NCBI GenBank assembly: GCA_011523045.1
Contig: WTHR01000160.1
Span: 1 to 34,180, forward strand
Direction of reading: 5' to 3'
From: Gammaproteobacteria bacterium
GTDB lineage: Bacteria > Pseudomonadota > Gammaproteobacteria > Arenicellales > UBA868
Length of the DNA stretch: 34,180 bases
A program made the position numbers and the translations under genes. The notes beneath the pieces were generated by a model. The model saw only the letters and a list, made by a program, of their open reading frames with translations. It ran no database searches and was not told where the DNA came from. Below are positions 1-10,261 of this stretch, one piece after another. How positions within the stretch are numbered: the stretch's first letter is position 1; each line of letters begins with the position of its first letter.

Positions 1-2
1 CC

Positions 3-836
3 CTGAAGGGCGTTGTCATGGAGCTGGATGACTGTGCATTTCCGCTGCTTCACGGCATAGTGGCGTCCGATGATCCTGCCGTTGCATTTGCGGATATTGA
101 TTTCGCTATGCTGGTAGGGGCCCGCCCCCGGGGCCCGGGAATGGAGCGCAAGGACCTGCTGACCGAGAATGCCCGAATATTCTCAGTGCAAGGCAAGGCC
201 CTGAATGAGGTCGCCTCTCGAGAGGTCAAGGTGCTGGTCGTCGGAAATCCGGCCAATACCAACGCCTTGATTGCGTCTGCGAACGCGCCGGATATCGACA
301 CCGCCCAATTTACGGCAATGACGCGTTTGGATCACAATCGCGCCATCAGCCAGTTGGCGGACAAAACCGGTTCAGCAACCACCGATATTTCCAGGGTAAC
401 CATCTGGGGCAATCACTCTGCTACCCAGTATCCCGATATCCATCACACCATGATTGGCGGGAAACGTGCGACGGATCTCGTTGATGAGTCGTGGATGAAA
501 GACGATTTTATTCCCACGGTGCAGCAGCGCGGTGCGGCGATTATCAAGGCTCGTGGCGCTTCCAGTGCGGCCTCAGCCGCGGGCGCCGCGATTGATCATA
601 TGCGTACTTGGACCCATGGCACGTCGCAGGATGACTGGGTCAGCATGGCGATTCCATCAACCGGGGATTATGGAATTGAACCGGGACTGATCTATTCTTT
701 CCCCGTGACCTGCACGAACGGCAAGTACTCCGTGGTGCAGGATCTTGAAATCAATGATTTCAGCGAGGAAAGGATGAAGGCCACCGAGGCCGAGCTCCGC
801 GAGGAGCGTGACGGGGTAAAGGATCTTTTGGGTTAA
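3..836 (+). CDS. mdh: Malate dehydrogenase, 3' part (5' end outside window)
   Basis: This enzyme interconverts malate and oxaloacetate with NAD in the TCA cycle, in the cytoplasm. The frame is open to the left edge and gives about 277 residues. The family is about 326 residues, so roughly 50 N-terminal residues, including the Rossmann glycine motif, lie outside. The mobile Arg loop is visible ([15 protein letters not shown]), followed by NPANTNA, the substrate Arg/Asp segment TRLDHNRA and the catalytic His in [11 protein letters not shown]. These mark the 'gammaproteobacterial/actinobacterial' MDH type rather than the E. coli type. The first ATG inside the window (18) is internal, because LKGVV precedes it in frame and belongs to the family motif. 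dapB follows 34 bases later on the same strand. Identification is secure. Confidence 0.95.
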   Translation: MKGVVMELDDCAFPLLHGIVASDDPAVAFADIDFAMLVGARPRGPGMERKDLLTENARIFSVQGKALNEVASREVKVLVVGNPANTNALIASANAPDIDTAQFTAMTRLDHNRAISQLADKTGSATTDISRVTIWGNHSATQYPDIHHTMIGGKRATDLVDESWMKDDFIPTVQQRGAAIIKARGASSAASAAGAAIDHMRTWTHGTSQDDWVSMAIPSTGDYGIEPGLIYSFPVTCTNGKYSVVQDLEINDFSEERMKATEAELREERDGVKDLLG

Positions 837-870
837 GCCCGGAACTTTTTCCATTTCTGGCAGGAGCACA

Positions 871-1659
871 ATGATTCAACTTGCTATCGCTGGCGCCGCG
901 GGCCGAATGGGGCAGAGTCTGATTTCGGCCTGCGAGGCCCATGAATCCTTTGCCCTGGCACATGCTTTCGAGCAGCCCGGACATGAATCGGTCGGCCAGT
1001 CTGCTGGCAGCGGCCAAGCCCCAGTGACTCTGACTGACGGTATTGATGGCCCGTCGTTTGATGTCCTGATCGATTTCACCTCGCCGGCGGCGTCTTTAGC
1101 CAATCTTGCTTTTTGTGCTGAGCAGGGTCGAAAAGCGGTCATCGGGACAACCGGGTTTTCCGATAGTGATAGAGCGCGCATGGCTGAGCTGGCTGAAAAA
1201 ACCGCGGTCGTGTGGGCGCCGAATATGAGTGTAGGGGTCAATATCACCTTGAGACTGTTGGAGCTCGCAGCCAGGGCATTTGGCGACGAGGTTGATGTCG
1301 AGATTATTGAGGCGCACCATCGCCACAAGGTGGACGCGCCTTCCGGTACTGCCCTGAAAATGGGCGAAGTCGTTGCAAAGGTGCTCGACAGAACGCTCGA
1401 CGACCACGGGGTTTTTGCTCGGCAAGGTCATACCGGACCGCGCACGGACAAGGAAATCGGCTTTTCCACTATCCGGGCATCGGATGTGATCGGCGAGCAC
1501 AGCGTGTGGTTTGCCGGAACCAAAGAGCGGGTGGAAATTACCCACAAGGCGTCGGGTCGGGAAATCTATGCCAATGGGGCGCTGCGCTGCGCTCAATGGC
1601 TGATGGAAAAGCCTTCTGGCCTCTTCGATATGCAGGATGTATTGGGATTAAAGTCGTAA
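871..1659 (+). CDS. dapB: 4-hydroxy-tetrahydrodipicolinate reductase
   Basis: DapB performs the NAD(P)H-dependent reduction step of the diaminopimelate/lysine pathway in the cytoplasm. The 262-residue product has the usual family length. The N-terminal nucleotide-binding motif GAAGRMGQ is at residues 8-15. The catalytic segment EAHHRHKVDAPSGTA carries the conserved His pair, the Lys and the tetrahydrodipicolinate-binding SGTA. The ATG at 871 is preceded by an AGGAG ribosome site (ggcaggagcacaatg). In many gammaproteobacteria dapB lies directly before carA, as here, though the spacer holds a strong terminator. Identification is secure. Confidence 0.97.
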   Translation: MIQLAIAGAAGRMGQSLISACEAHESFALAHAFEQPGHESVGQSAGSGQAPVTLTDGIDGPSFDVLIDFTSPAASLANLAFCAEQGRKAVIGTTGFSDSDRARMAELAEKTAVVWAPNMSVGVNITLRLLELAARAFGDEVDVEIIEAHHRHKVDAPSGTALKMGEVVAKVLDRTLDDHGVFARQGHTGPRTDKEIGFSTIRASDVIGEHSVWFAGTKERVEITHKASGREIYANGALRCAQWLMEKPSGLFDMQDVLGLKS

Positions 1660-1675
1660 AAGAGACCGTGAACGA

Positions 1676-1704
1676 TTGATGTTTGAGGCGCAAGAAGATA
1701 GACT
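1676..1704 (+). promoter_or_regulatory. Candidate sigma-70 promoter for carAB
   Basis: TTGATG (1676-1681) and TAGACT (1699-1704) are separated by exactly 17 nt. Each matches the -35 or -10 consensus at 4 of 6 positions. If used, transcription would start near 1711, upstream of the 1744-1773 terminator. Only 22 nt lie between that terminator and the carA start, so a carAB promoter after it is not possible. The match is modest and could be chance. Confidence 0.3.
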
Positions 1705-1720
1705 GCTCTACCCGAGATGA
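1679..1720 (+). other. Possible 13-codon leader ORF before carA
   Basis: ATG at 1679 opens a short frame encoding MFEAQEDRLLYPR and stopping at TGA 1718-1720, 23 nt before the terminator stem. It could be a leader peptide coupled to attenuation of carAB. There is no clear ribosome site and the frame overlaps the candidate promoter, so it would be translated only from dapB read-through RNA. This is speculative. Confidence 0.15.
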
Positions 1721-1743
1721 GCGAGCATCTGATTCAGAAAAAA

Positions 1744-1773
1744 GGAGAGACCCGGGGGTCTCTCCTTTTTTTT
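1744..1773 (+). terminator. Intrinsic terminator or attenuator between dapB and carA
   Basis: There is a perfect 10-bp inverted repeat, ggagagaccc (1744-1753) and gggtctctcc (1756-1765), followed by eight T residues (1766-1773). An A run lies before the stem, so it could also work on the other strand. It ends 22 nt before the carA start codon. It therefore either separates dapB from carAB or conditionally controls carAB. The structure itself is unambiguous. Confidence 0.9.
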
Positions 1774-1795
1774 GTCCGCACAAAGGTTTGACCCT

Positions 1796-2941
1796 GTGAT
1801 CCCAGCGATTCTGGCTCTTGAAGATGGAACGGTTTTTCGCGGCCGATCTATCGGTGCGGCCGGTGAGACAGTCGGCGAAGTGGTGTTCAATACGGCGATG
1901 ACGGGCTACCAGGAGATCGTTTCAGATCCCTCATACGCCCGGCAGATAGTTACCTTGACCTGTCCGCATATCGGCAACGTTGGCGCCAATGATGAGGATA
2001 AGGAAGCCGAAGTCGCTTATGCCTGCGGCCTCGTCGTGCGGGATTATCCGACACTGCTCAGCAATTTCCGTTCCCAGGAAAGTCTGAGTGACTTCCTGGT
2101 CCGCCAGAACGTCATTGGAATCAGCGACATCGACACGCGGCAGTTAACCCGGGTGCTGCGCGAAAAGGGCGCACAAAACGGTTGTCTGCAGGCGGGCGAT
2201 ATCGACGAGAACGGAGCCGTTGCCAAGGCGCAGGCCTTTGCCGGCCTTAAGGGGATGGATCTCGCCAAAGCGGTCACTACCCAAAAGCCCTATCTGTGGG
2301 AGGAGGGCAGCTGGGAACTGGAAGGGGGTTTCAGATCTCCGGTTAAGCCTAAATTTCAGGTGGTGGCTTATGATTTCGGGGTCAAGCGGAACATCCTGCG
2401 TTTGCTGGTTGATCGGGGATGCTCGGTCGAGGTGGTGCCGGCAGAAACCCCTGCAGAAGCCGTGCTGGCGAAAAATCCTGACGGCGTCTTTCTGTCGAAC
2501 GGACCAGGAGACCCTGAGCCCTGCACCTACGCTGTTGAGGCAATTCAGGAGATTCTCAAGACCCGGGTGCCCGTATTCGGCATCTGCCTTGGACACCAAT
2601 TGCTTGGACTCGCCGCGGGCGCAAAAACACTCAAGATGAAATTCGGGCATCACGGCGCGAATCATCCCGTGGTGGATCTCGCGACCAGTCAGGTCATGAT
2701 CACCAGCCAGAATCACGGATTTGCGGTCGATCCGGATTCATTGCCCCAGGGCGTTTCGGTAACGCACCGCTCGCTGTTCGACCAGTCCATTCAGGGGATC
2801 GCACTACGCGATGCGCCGGCGTTTTCTTTCCAGGGCCACCCTGAAGCCAGCCCCGGCCCCCATGACATCGTTTCGCTTTTTGATCAGTTTGTCGAACTGA
2901 TGGCGAAATCAAAGAATTCAGGTCATGCCAAAACGAACTGA
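1796..2941 (+). CDS. carA: Carbamoyl-phosphate synthase small (glutaminase) chain
   Basis: CarA hydrolyses glutamine and feeds ammonia to CarB for carbamoyl phosphate, the precursor of arginine and pyrimidines. I choose GTG at 1796 (381 residues, [11 protein letters not shown]). It is preceded by AAAGG with 9-nt spacing and matches the family N-terminus. An upstream TTG at 1772 lies in the terminator T-run and is unlikely. The N-terminal half carries TAMTGYQE and the PHIGNVG segment. The class I amidotransferase domain has nucleophile Cys264 (GICLGHQ) and His348/Glu350 ([12 protein letters not shown]). The gene overlaps carB by 17 bases, suggesting translational coupling. Confidence 0.97.
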   Translation: MIPAILALEDGTVFRGRSIGAAGETVGEVVFNTAMTGYQEIVSDPSYARQIVTLTCPHIGNVGANDEDKEAEVAYACGLVVRDYPTLLSNFRSQESLSDFLVRQNVIGISDIDTRQLTRVLREKGAQNGCLQAGDIDENGAVAKAQAFAGLKGMDLAKAVTTQKPYLWEEGSWELEGGFRSPVKPKFQVVAYDFGVKRNILRLLVDRGCSVEVVPAETPAEAVLAKNPDGVFLSNGPGDPEPCTYAVEAIQEILKTRVPVFGICLGHQLLGLAAGAKTLKMKFGHHGANHPVVDLATSQVMITSQNHGFAVDPDSLPQGVSVTHRSLFDQSIQGIALRDAPAFSFQGHPEASPGPHDIVSLFDQFVELMAKSKNSGHAKTN

Positions 2942-5900
2942 CATCTCTTCAGTGCTGGTGATCGGTGCGGGCCCGATTGTCATTGGGCAAGCCTGTGAAT
3001 TCGACTACTCGGGAGTGCAGGCCTGTAAGGCCCTTCGGGAGGAGGGTTATCGGGTCATTCTGGTGAACTCCAATCCCGCAACGATCATGACTGATCCCGA
3101 GTTCGCAGATGCCACCTACATTGAGCCGATTACCTGGGAGGCGGTTGCGCTCATTATCGAAAAAGAGCGTCCCGACGTATTGTTGCCCACGATGGGCGGT
3201 CAGACGGCTTTGAACTGCTCTTTGGACCTGGTGCGTCACGGGGTGCTGGAGAAATTCGGTGTTGAGATGATCGGGGCAACCCAGGATGCAATCGACAAAG
3301 CCGAGGATCGCGAGCGGTTCCGGGATGCCATGCAGGCGATTGGTCTTGATGTCGTTACAGGTGACCTCGCCCATTCAATGGAAGAGGCGGCCGCCGTCCT
3401 GGAGCGGATTGGCTTCCCGGCCATTATTCGACCCTCCTTTACCCTTGGCGGCAGCGGCGGCGGAATTGCCTACAACACTGAGGAGTATGAGGCGATATGC
3501 CGCCGTGGGCTGGATGCGTCACCCACCAACGAACTGCTCATTGAGGAATGCATTCTCGGTTGGAAAGAGTTCGAGATGGAAGTGGTGCGGGACCGGCGTG
3601 ACAACTGCATTATTGTCTGCTCGATCGAGAATTTCGATGCGATGGGTGTTCATACCGGAGATTCCATTACGGTCGCGCCGGCGCTGACGCTCACCGACAA
3701 GGAATACCAGATCATGCGCAACGCGAGCATCGCCGTATTGCGTGAGATCGGGGTAGATACCGGTGGATCCAATGTGCAGTTTGCTATCGATCCCGCGAGC
3801 GGCCGCATGGTGGTGATTGAAATGAATCCCCGGGTGTCACGCTCTTCTGCACTTGCGTCCAAGGCGACCGGGTTCCCGATCGCTAAAGTCGCGGCAAAAC
3901 TTGCGGTCGGATATACCCTGGATGAGCTGGAAAATGACATCACGGGCGGTGCAACGCCGGCTTCATTCGAGCCCTCCATCGACTATGTTGTGACGAAGAT
4001 CCCCCGCTTTGACTTTGAGAAGTTTCCCCAGGCGGATCCGACGCTGACGACGCAGATGAAGTCGGTGGGTGAGGCGATGGCTATCGGGCGAACCTTCAAG
4101 GAGTCGTTCCAAAAGGCGCTGAGAAGTCTTGAGATCGGCAGTCTCGGCCTTGAGCCCCTATGGGATCCCACCGCGGATAATCATGATTTGGCTCGGGTCC
4201 TTAGAGTGCCGGGTGCGCGTCGCGCCTGGTATATCGCTGATGCGTTTCGCCAGGGCCTTGGATTGGATGAGGTCCAGACGCTCACAGGAATCGACCCTTG
4301 GTTTCTTTCGCAGATTGCCGAGTTGGTGGCATCGGAGGCCGAGGTCAGCGAGTTGTCTTTGTCGAAAGTCAGCGCCCCAGATCTGCGGCGTTTCAAGCGG
4401 GAGGGTTTTTCAGATGCACGCCTTGCCGATTTGATGCGTGTCAGCGAATCAGAAGTGCGTGCACGCCGCCATGAGCTCGGTGTCAGGCCAGTCTATAAGC
4501 GTGTGGATTCGTGCGCAGGCGAGTTTTCCACCCCTACTGCCTATCTCTATTCCACCTATGAAGACGAGTGCGAATCGCATCCGGAAGCCAAAGCCAAGGT
4601 TATGGTTTTGGGTGGCGGGCCAAACCGCATTGGCCAGGGAATCGAGTTTGACTACTGCTGCGTCCACGCGGCGATGGCGTTGCGTGAGGATGGCTACCAG
4701 ACCATCATGGTCAACTGCAATCCCGAGACTGTCTCAACGGATTACGACACTTCGGATCGGCTGTATTTTGAACCGCTGACGCTCGAAGATGTCCTTGAGA
4801 TTTGCTCGGTCGAGAATCCCTCTGGAGTGATTGTCCAGTATGGCGGGCAGACTCCCCTAAAACTGTCCCGAGGCCTTGCGCAGGCGGGAGTGCCTATCTT
4901 CGGGACCTCGCCTGACTCAATTCATCAGGCGGAAGATCGGGAGCACTTCCAGGAGTTGATTTCCCAGCTTGGCCTGCTGCAGCCGGAGAACCGTACAGCG
5001 ACCACCGAGGAGCAGGCGCTTGAGCGGGCTGGGGAAATCGGATACCCGCTTGTCGTTCGGCCGTCCTATGTGCTGGGTGGGCGCGCCATGGAGATTGTGC
5101 ACGGGCCGGAAGAACTCTCCCGCTATCTGCGTGACGCCTTCAAGGTATCCAATGAATCCCCAATTTTGCTCGATCGCTTTTTGAACGATGCGGTTGAGGT
5201 CGATGTGGATGCCATCTGCGATGGGAGCGAGGTGGTGATCGGCGGAATCATGGAGCATATCGAAGAAGCCGGGGTTCATTCGGGGGACTCAGCCTGTGTG
5301 CTGCCCCCGTTCGCTTTGAGCGACAAGATTCAAAGCCGCCTGGAGCAGCAGACCACCGAGATGGCCCTGGCGCTTGAGGTCCGTGGCCTGATGAACGTCC
5401 AGTTCGCAGTTAAAGGCAGGGATGTCTATGTCCTGGAGGTGAATCCTCGTGCATCACGTACTGTGCCTTTTGTCTCCAAGGCAACGACCCGTCCCTTGGC
5501 CAAGATCGGGGCGCGGGTCATGTCCGGGGTGTCTTTGGCGGATCAGGGGGTTCATGGCACGATCCGGCCAGACTATTTTTCCGTCAAGGAGGCTGTGTTC
5601 CCGTTCATCAAGTTCCCCGGAGTGGATCCCTTACTTGGCCCGGAAATGAAAAGCACAGGAGAAGTCATGGGTATCGGCATGACCTTCGGTGAAGCGTACC
5701 GCAAGGCGCAGCGAGCCACAGGGCTCCTCATCCCCGCTTCGGGAACCGCGCTCATCAGTGTCCGGACTGCAGATCAGGGGTCTGTGATCGACATCGCACG
5801 GTATCTGAGCGACAATGGCTTTTCACTTGAGGCGACCGAAGGCACGGCCCATGCGCTCAGTAGAGCAGGTCTTAAGGCTCGTATCGTAAACAAGGTGAGC

Positions 5901-6140
5901 GAGGGACGGCCTCACGTGGTAGACAACATAAAGAACGGTGAGTATGACCTTATCGTGAACACGACAGCGAGTCAGCACAGTCGGCAGGATTCAGAAACCA
6001 TCCGTCGACAGGCGTTGACGCACAAAGTAACCTACTTCACTACGTTGGCTGCAGCCCGGGCCGCATGCGAGGCCCATCGTGCGGGAAATGATCACAGTGT
6101 TAATCGATTGCAGACCCTTCATGAGACCGTAAGACAGTGA
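2925..6140 (+). CDS. carB: Carbamoyl-phosphate synthase large chain
   Basis: CarB makes carbamoyl phosphate from bicarbonate, ammonia and two ATP. The product has 1071 residues, close to the family's usual 1073. It contains two homologous ATP-grasp halves, the first starting with [20 protein letters not shown] and the second with [20 protein letters not shown]. Each half has its own biotin-carboxylase-like ATP loop ([10 protein letters not shown] and LGGRAMEIV) and an EMNPR/EVNPR metal-binding segment. An allosteric MGS-like domain occupies the last 130 or so residues. The gene overlaps carA and ends 4 bases into greA. The frame is complete. Confidence 0.98.
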   Translation: MPKRTDISSVLVIGAGPIVIGQACEFDYSGVQACKALREEGYRVILVNSNPATIMTDPEFADATYIEPITWEAVALIIEKERPDVLLPTMGGQTALNCSLDLVRHGVLEKFGVEMIGATQDAIDKAEDRERFRDAMQAIGLDVVTGDLAHSMEEAAAVLERIGFPAIIRPSFTLGGSGGGIAYNTEEYEAICRRGLDASPTNELLIEECILGWKEFEMEVVRDRRDNCIIVCSIENFDAMGVHTGDSITVAPALTLTDKEYQIMRNASIAVLREIGVDTGGSNVQFAIDPASGRMVVIEMNPRVSRSSALASKATGFPIAKVAAKLAVGYTLDELENDITGGATPASFEPSIDYVVTKIPRFDFEKFPQADPTLTTQMKSVGEAMAIGRTFKESFQKALRSLEIGSLGLEPLWDPTADNHDLARVLRVPGARRAWYIADAFRQGLGLDEVQTLTGIDPWFLSQIAELVASEAEVSELSLSKVSAPDLRRFKREGFSDARLADLMRVSESEVRARRHELGVRPVYKRVDSCAGEFSTPTAYLYSTYEDECESHPEAKAKVMVLGGGPNRIGQGIEFDYCCVHAAMALREDGYQTIMVNCNPETVSTDYDTSDRLYFEPLTLEDVLEICSVENPSGVIVQYGGQTPLKLSRGLAQAGVPIFGTSPDSIHQAEDREHFQELISQLGLLQPENRTATTEEQALERAGEIGYPLVVRPSYVLGGRAMEIVHGPEELSRYLRDAFKVSNESPILLDRFLNDAVEVDVDAICDGSEVVIGGIMEHIEEAGVHSGDSACVLPPFALSDKIQSRLEQQTTEMALALEVRGLMNVQFAVKGRDVYVLEVNPRASRTVPFVSKATTRPLAKIGARVMSGVSLADQGVHGTIRPDYFSVKEAVFPFIKFPGVDPLLGPEMKSTGEVMGIGMTFGEAYRKAQRATGLLIPASGTALISVRTADQGSVIDIARYLSDNGFSLEATEGTAHALSRAGLKARIVNKVSEGRPHVVDNIKNGEYDLIVNTTASQHSRQDSETIRRQALTHKVTYFTTLAAARAACEAHRAGNDHSVNRLQTLHETVRQ

Positions 6141-6619
6141 GAGTACTGCTAACAGTTGAAGGGGAGGCGCGCCTCCGCGAGGAGTTGCAGCGGCTTAAAC
6201 GTGTGGATCGTCCGGCGGTGATCGAGGCGATTGCCGAAGCGCGGGCGCATGGGGATCTTTCTGAGAATGCCGAGTACCATGCAGCCCGTGAGCAACAGGG
6301 CTTTATCGAAGGCCGTATTGCAGATCTGGACGCCAAACTGGCGGTGGCCGAAGTCATCGATCCTGAGCGACTCAATGCGGGAGGCAAGATTGTGTTTGGC
6401 GCATGGGTGGATCTGTGGGAAGAAGAAGGCAATCGTGAGGTGACGTACCGGATCGTGGGTGAACTTGAAGCCAATATCGATGAAGGCATGATTTCACATA
6501 GTTCTCCGATTGCCAAAGCCCTCATTGGCAAGCGACAAGACGATGAGATTGAGTTTCAGGCGCCCGGCGGGATGCGGCGTTACGAAGTGCTGGCGGTAAG
6601 GTACAGTCCAGGCCCTTAG
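6137..6619 (+). CDS. greA: Transcription elongation factor GreA
   Basis: GreA rescues backtracked RNA polymerase by stimulating transcript cleavage through the secondary channel. The 160-residue product matches the family length of about 158. It has the N-terminal coiled coil with the tip motif [18 protein letters not shown], holding the conserved acidic residues, and a C-terminal FKBP-like domain with [15 protein letters not shown] and PGG. GTG at 6137 overlaps the carB stop (GTGA), so the gene is probably coupled to carB. I chose this start because [16 protein letters not shown] aligns with the family N-terminus. No clear terminator is visible in the 43-base convergent gap to the MFS gene. 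Confidence 0.95.
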   Translation: MRVLLTVEGEARLREELQRLKRVDRPAVIEAIAEARAHGDLSENAEYHAAREQQGFIEGRIADLDAKLAVAEVIDPERLNAGGKIVFGAWVDLWEEEGNREVTYRIVGELEANIDEGMISHSSPIAKALIGKRQDDEIEFQAPGGMRRYEVLAVRYSPGP

Positions 6620-6662
6620 GCCGATCCCCTCTAGGGAAATAGTCCGGGAAGAAACAGTCCTC

Positions 6663-8090
6663 TCAGTCGTGCCCCGGCGTTTTGGCCGTTGTTTCCTCAG
6701 AGTCGGGTGCTGCCTCAGCTTCTGATGAATCGTGCGCGACGTCCCCGTCGTCATCCGCTGCGCCCGAGCGGCCCAGCCAGAAAGAAAACGATTTATTCGG
6801 CGCTGCTTCCGGAGCAGGTGTTTCGAGGATATCTGGACCATCGTCGTAGTACTCGTCCACTTCGGCCCGGGGGTCAAGATCGCCGATGGCGCTGGGCGTT
6901 TCAGGTTGGAGGATATAGGGTTCTTTTTCGACCACCGGAGCCCATTGTCGAACACGGCTTCGCCAGGCAATGAATCCGACGAGCAGTACCGCGGCACCCA
7001 TAGCGAACATGAACATGCCCTGGGGCCCCGCAAAGCGCATTGCCGCCGAAGCGGCCAGCGGCCCAACCACCGCACCGACGCCAAATACCAGCACGAAGCC
7101 GCCGCTAGCCGCCACCACATCACCTGGGTCGAGATAGTCATTTGCGTAAGCAATACTCAGCGGATACAGCGTAGAGCTCAGGCCAAAAAAGACTGCTGCG
7201 CTGACCGGTAGCGTCCAGGACGGCATCATGCTGCTCAGCACCAGCATCAGCGCAGGAATACCTAAGCAGGCTGCCACACCAAAGAGCACGAGTCGCCGAT
7301 CCTGACGGTCCGACAGTCGCCCAATCGGTATCTGCAGAAGCATGCCGCCCAGAAGACCTGCCGTCATGAAGCCAGAGATCTGTGCCACCGTCAGGCCAAG
7401 TTCTTGGGCATAGACGGGACCCAGACCCCACCAACTCGAGGAGATGAGTCCGGCAACGAGGCAACCTACAACAGCGGTCGGCGAGACCGAAAAAAGCGTC
7501 CGGATATTGAGAAGGGGTTTATCTACTGGATCTGGATGGGTGGCTTTGGTCAGCGAAACGGGCACGAGAGACAAAACCAGGACAATGCCCACCAGCAGGA
7601 ATAGCCCGAAACTTGCCGGGTCGCCAAACTTGATTGCTTGCTGGCCAACGGCAGAGGCCATGTAGCCGATCATGATGTAGATGGACAGCAGAATGCCGCG
7701 GCTGTTGTTGGTGGCGCGGTTATTGAGCCAGCTTTCGACCACGACAAAAAGCCCCGCACTGGCCGCACCCATAATGGCCCGGAGGACGACCCAAGCCCAG
7801 GGATCCTGGAAAATAAGCACCATCATGGCCGAGGCCGCTGCGATCGCCGAAAGTGCGGCGAAGGTGCGGATATGACCGATTCGGTTAATGAGCGGCCCGG
7901 ACCGGAAGGTGCCTAGCGCAAAGCCGAAGAAGTATCCCGAGGCCATCAACCCAACCATCTCATTGGGATAATTCTCGATGTTGGCACGTAGCGCCAGCAG
8001 CGTAGAGAACATGCTGTTCCCGAACATCAGCAGCGTCACTGAGATCATCAGTGCAGAGAGGGTGCGCAGGACGGAAAGAGCGAATCGCAC
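6663..8090 (-). CDS. MFS transporter, YcaD-like, with long acidic C-terminal tail
   Basis: This is a major facilitator superfamily permease of the inner membrane. About 12 hydrophobic segments occupy residues 1-385, beginning VLRTLSALMISVTLLMFGN, with the loop motif GPLINRIGHIRTF after the second or third helix and IGRLSDRQDRR in the second half. N-terminus and layout resemble the E. coli YcaD group, whose substrates are unknown. Roughly 85 C-terminal residues are hydrophilic and rich in Asp, Glu, Pro and Ala, apparently a disordered cytoplasmic tail. The gene converges on greA and diverges from uup. Function beyond 'transporter' is not supported. Confidence 0.85.
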   Translation of the reverse strand: MRFALSVLRTLSALMISVTLLMFGNSMFSTLLALRANIENYPNEMVGLMASGYFFGFALGTFRSGPLINRIGHIRTFAALSAIAAASAMMVLIFQDPWAWVVLRAIMGAASAGLFVVVESWLNNRATNNSRGILLSIYIMIGYMASAVGQQAIKFGDPASFGLFLLVGIVLVLSLVPVSLTKATHPDPVDKPLLNIRTLFSVSPTAVVGCLVAGLISSSWWGLGPVYAQELGLTVAQISGFMTAGLLGGMLLQIPIGRLSDRQDRRLVLFGVAACLGIPALMLVLSSMMPSWTLPVSAAVFFGLSSTLYPLSIAYANDYLDPGDVVAASGGFVLVFGVGAVVGPLAASAAMRFAGPQGMFMFAMGAAVLLVGFIAWRSRVRQWAPVVEKEPYILQPETPSAIGDLDPRAEVDEYYDDGPDILETPAPEAAPNKSFSFWLGRSGAADDDGDVAHDSSEAEAAPDSEETTAKTPGHD

Positions 8091-8353
8091 AGGAATGCCC
8101 TGGAGATCGGTGGTAACGGGCGCGAAGTCTACGCCCGAATACTCTCAAAGAGAAGTGCTAAATCACCGAAAAGTCGGCCAAAGAAAAAATTTTTTAAAGG
8201 ACTGCCCCAAAGGAGTCTGGCAGTTGGTTCGTTCTCATCCTGCGAGCCGGCAGCACGATCTAGGCCGTCACTGGTTCAGGCTTGGGGATAGGTCGGTTAA
8301 TATCGCATTTACACCTATACCGCCGTTTCGACTGCGCCTTATCGTTTCTGACC
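8091..8353. promoter_or_regulatory. Divergent spacer between MFS gene and uup
   Basis: These 263 bases separate two divergent genes and should carry both promoters. The clearest element is a perfect 12-bp palindrome of six A then six T (8184-8195), likely a curved A-tract or UP-like element. I found no convincing -35/-10 pair for uup. Upstream in-frame codons from 8282 do not resemble any ABC-F N-terminus, so I leave them untranslated. Confidence 0.4.
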
Positions 8354-10261
8354 ATGTTCCTGGTTCGTCTTGACGATGTCAGCCTCGCTTTTGGCCCCCG
8401 CAAGCTTTTGCGTGGCGCAGAGCTTTCTATTGAACCGGCAGAACGGGTTTGCCTTGTGGGCCGTAATGGTGCAGGCAAGACCTCCGTGCTGCGTCTGGTC
8501 ACTGGAACGCAGGAGCCGGATGAGGGTGAGGTCCGCCGCCATGGAGATCTTTGTATCACAGAGCTCGAGCAGGTGTTGCCGGGTGATGAGGATCAAAAGG
8601 TGGGCGATTTTGTGGCGGAAGGCCTGGCTGACATCATCCAGATGACGAATCAGTATCGTGAGCAGGCAGGTGCTGATCTCGATGCAGCCGGGCTCAAGGC
8701 GCTTCAGGATCTGCATAGTCATATTGATGCGCATGGCGGGTGGCACCCTCAGCAACAGGTCGAAAGTATCTGCACCGAAATGGGTTTGGATCCGGAGCAG
8801 CCGCTCAAAGCCCTGTCAGGGGGCTGGCGGCGGCGGGCGGCCCTGGCCCGGTCTCTTGCTCCTCGCCCTGATCTGTTGTTGCTGGATGAGCCAACCAATC
8901 ATCTGGATTTTGAGGCGATTAGCTGGTTGGAGAGTCGTCTCGCGGCCTTCTCCGGGGCGGTGCTGTTTATCACGCACGATCGGGCATTTCTTCAGCGCCT
9001 CGCCACCAGGATCGTTGAAATTGACCGCGGCAAATTACGCAGTTGGCCGGGCGATTATGGTGACTTTCTGCGCCGTCGGGCGGAGGCCCTGGCGGCAGAG
9101 CGTCAGGCGAACTCAGAGTTCGACCGCAAGTTGGCTGAAGAAGAGGTCTGGATACGCCAGGGCATCAAAGCGCGGCGCACAAGAAATGAGGGACGGGTTA
9201 GAGCGCTTGAGGCGATGCGTGAAGTACGCGCACAGCGGGTGAATCCTGATGCCAGAGCGAGAGTGCACATAGAGGAGGCGGATCAGTCGGGCCGTAAGGT
9301 CCTGGACGCAAGAGGGCTTAGCTTCGGGTATGGCGACTCGATGCTGATCCAGGATTTCTCTTTGCGGATTCGGCGTGGTGACCGGATAGGTCTTGTTGGA
9401 AACAATGGCGTCGGAAAGAGTACGTTGCTGAGGCTGTTCCTGGGAGAAATTGAGCCAAAGGTGGGCTCGATCAAGTGGGGTGTCAACATCCAGCTCGGTT
9501 ATTTTGATCAGCACCGGCGGGAGCTTGACCAGGACAAAACGGTCGCGCAGATAGTGGGAGACGGAAGGGAGTACGTCACGCTGAATGGCAAACCTCGTCA
9601 TGTCGTGGGCTATCTGCGTGGCTTCCTTTTTAGTGCCAAACGTGCATTGACACCGATCCGGGCGCTGTCTGGCGGTGAGAGAAATCGTGTAATTCTGGCT
9701 CGTCTCTTTACCCAGCCCGCCAACTTTTTAATCCTGGATGAGCCCACCAACGATCTTGATGTCGAGACTCTGGAAGTGTTGGAGGAAAAACTTTCAGAGT
9801 ACGCCGGCACCCTGATGGTGGTCAGCCATGATCGCGCGTTTCTCGATAACACCGTGACCAGTATTCTGGCCTTTGAAGCAGATGGGTCGATTCGGCCCTA
9901 TGTCGGCAACTACAGCGACTGGATGAAACGGGGTCGATTACTTGCATCGGGAGAGGCCAAAAGAACCCAAGGAAGGTCGACTGACTCCGAGTCATCTCAA
10001 ACGATACGCCCGGCATCGGCTCGCAAGTTATCGTATAAACTGCAGCGCGAGCTCGACGACCTTCCCAGCGTGATTGAGTCGGTCGAAACGCAGTTAGAAC
10101 AAGTCAGGAACCAAACGTTGGATTCTGACTTTTATCAGAGAGATTACAGTGAGACCCAGCCCGTGCTCGACCAACTGGCAGATCTGGAGCGGGAGTTGGA
10201 GCAACACCTTGAGCGTTGGAGTGAGCTCGAAGAAATGAACGCCGGACTAAAGCAAAATTAA
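8354..10261 (+). CDS. uup: ABC-F ATPase Uup
   Basis: Uup is a soluble ABC-F ATPase acting on ribosomes and linked to precise transposon excision and replication-fork structures in E. coli. ATG at 8354 gives 635 residues, the same length as E. coli Uup. The first ABC domain has Walker A GRNGAGKT (36-43), signature LSGGW (154-158) and Walker B LLLLDEPTNHLD. The linker then shows the very conserved EEVWIRQGIKARRTRNEGR. The second domain has GNNGVGKST, YFDQHR, NGKPRHVVGYL, LSGGERNR and LILDEPTNDLD. A coiled-coil DNA-binding-type C-terminal domain covers about residues 555-630. Its TAA overlaps the ATG of the next permease by one base. Confidence 0.95.
   Translation: MFLVRLDDVSLAFGPRKLLRGAELSIEPAERVCLVGRNGAGKTSVLRLVTGTQEPDEGEVRRHGDLCITELEQVLPGDEDQKVGDFVAEGLADIIQMTNQYREQAGADLDAAGLKALQDLHSHIDAHGGWHPQQQVESICTEMGLDPEQPLKALSGGWRRRAALARSLAPRPDLLLLDEPTNHLDFEAISWLESRLAAFSGAVLFITHDRAFLQRLATRIVEIDRGKLRSWPGDYGDFLRRRAEALAAERQANSEFDRKLAEEEVWIRQGIKARRTRNEGRVRALEAMREVRAQRVNPDARARVHIEEADQSGRKVLDARGLSFGYGDSMLIQDFSLRIRRGDRIGLVGNNGVGKSTLLRLFLGEIEPKVGSIKWGVNIQLGYFDQHRRELDQDKTVAQIVGDGREYVTLNGKPRHVVGYLRGFLFSAKRALTPIRALSGGERNRVILARLFTQPANFLILDEPTNDLDVETLEVLEEKLSEYAGTLMVVSHDRAFLDNTVTSILAFEADGSIRPYVGNYSDWMKRGRLLASGEAKRTQGRSTDSESSQTIRPASARKLSYKLQRELDDLPSVIESVETQLEQVRNQTLDSDFYQRDYSETQPVLDQLADLERELEQHLERWSELEEMNAGLKQN

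Noticed and set aside
1772-1795. TTG start for carA giving an eight-residue extension
   Set aside because: It overlaps the terminator T-run and the extension does not match CarA N-termini; GTG 1796 has a well-placed AAAGG.
8282-8353. Upstream start for uup
   Set aside because: The 24 extra residues do not resemble ABC-F N-termini; ATG 8354 gives the standard 635-residue length.
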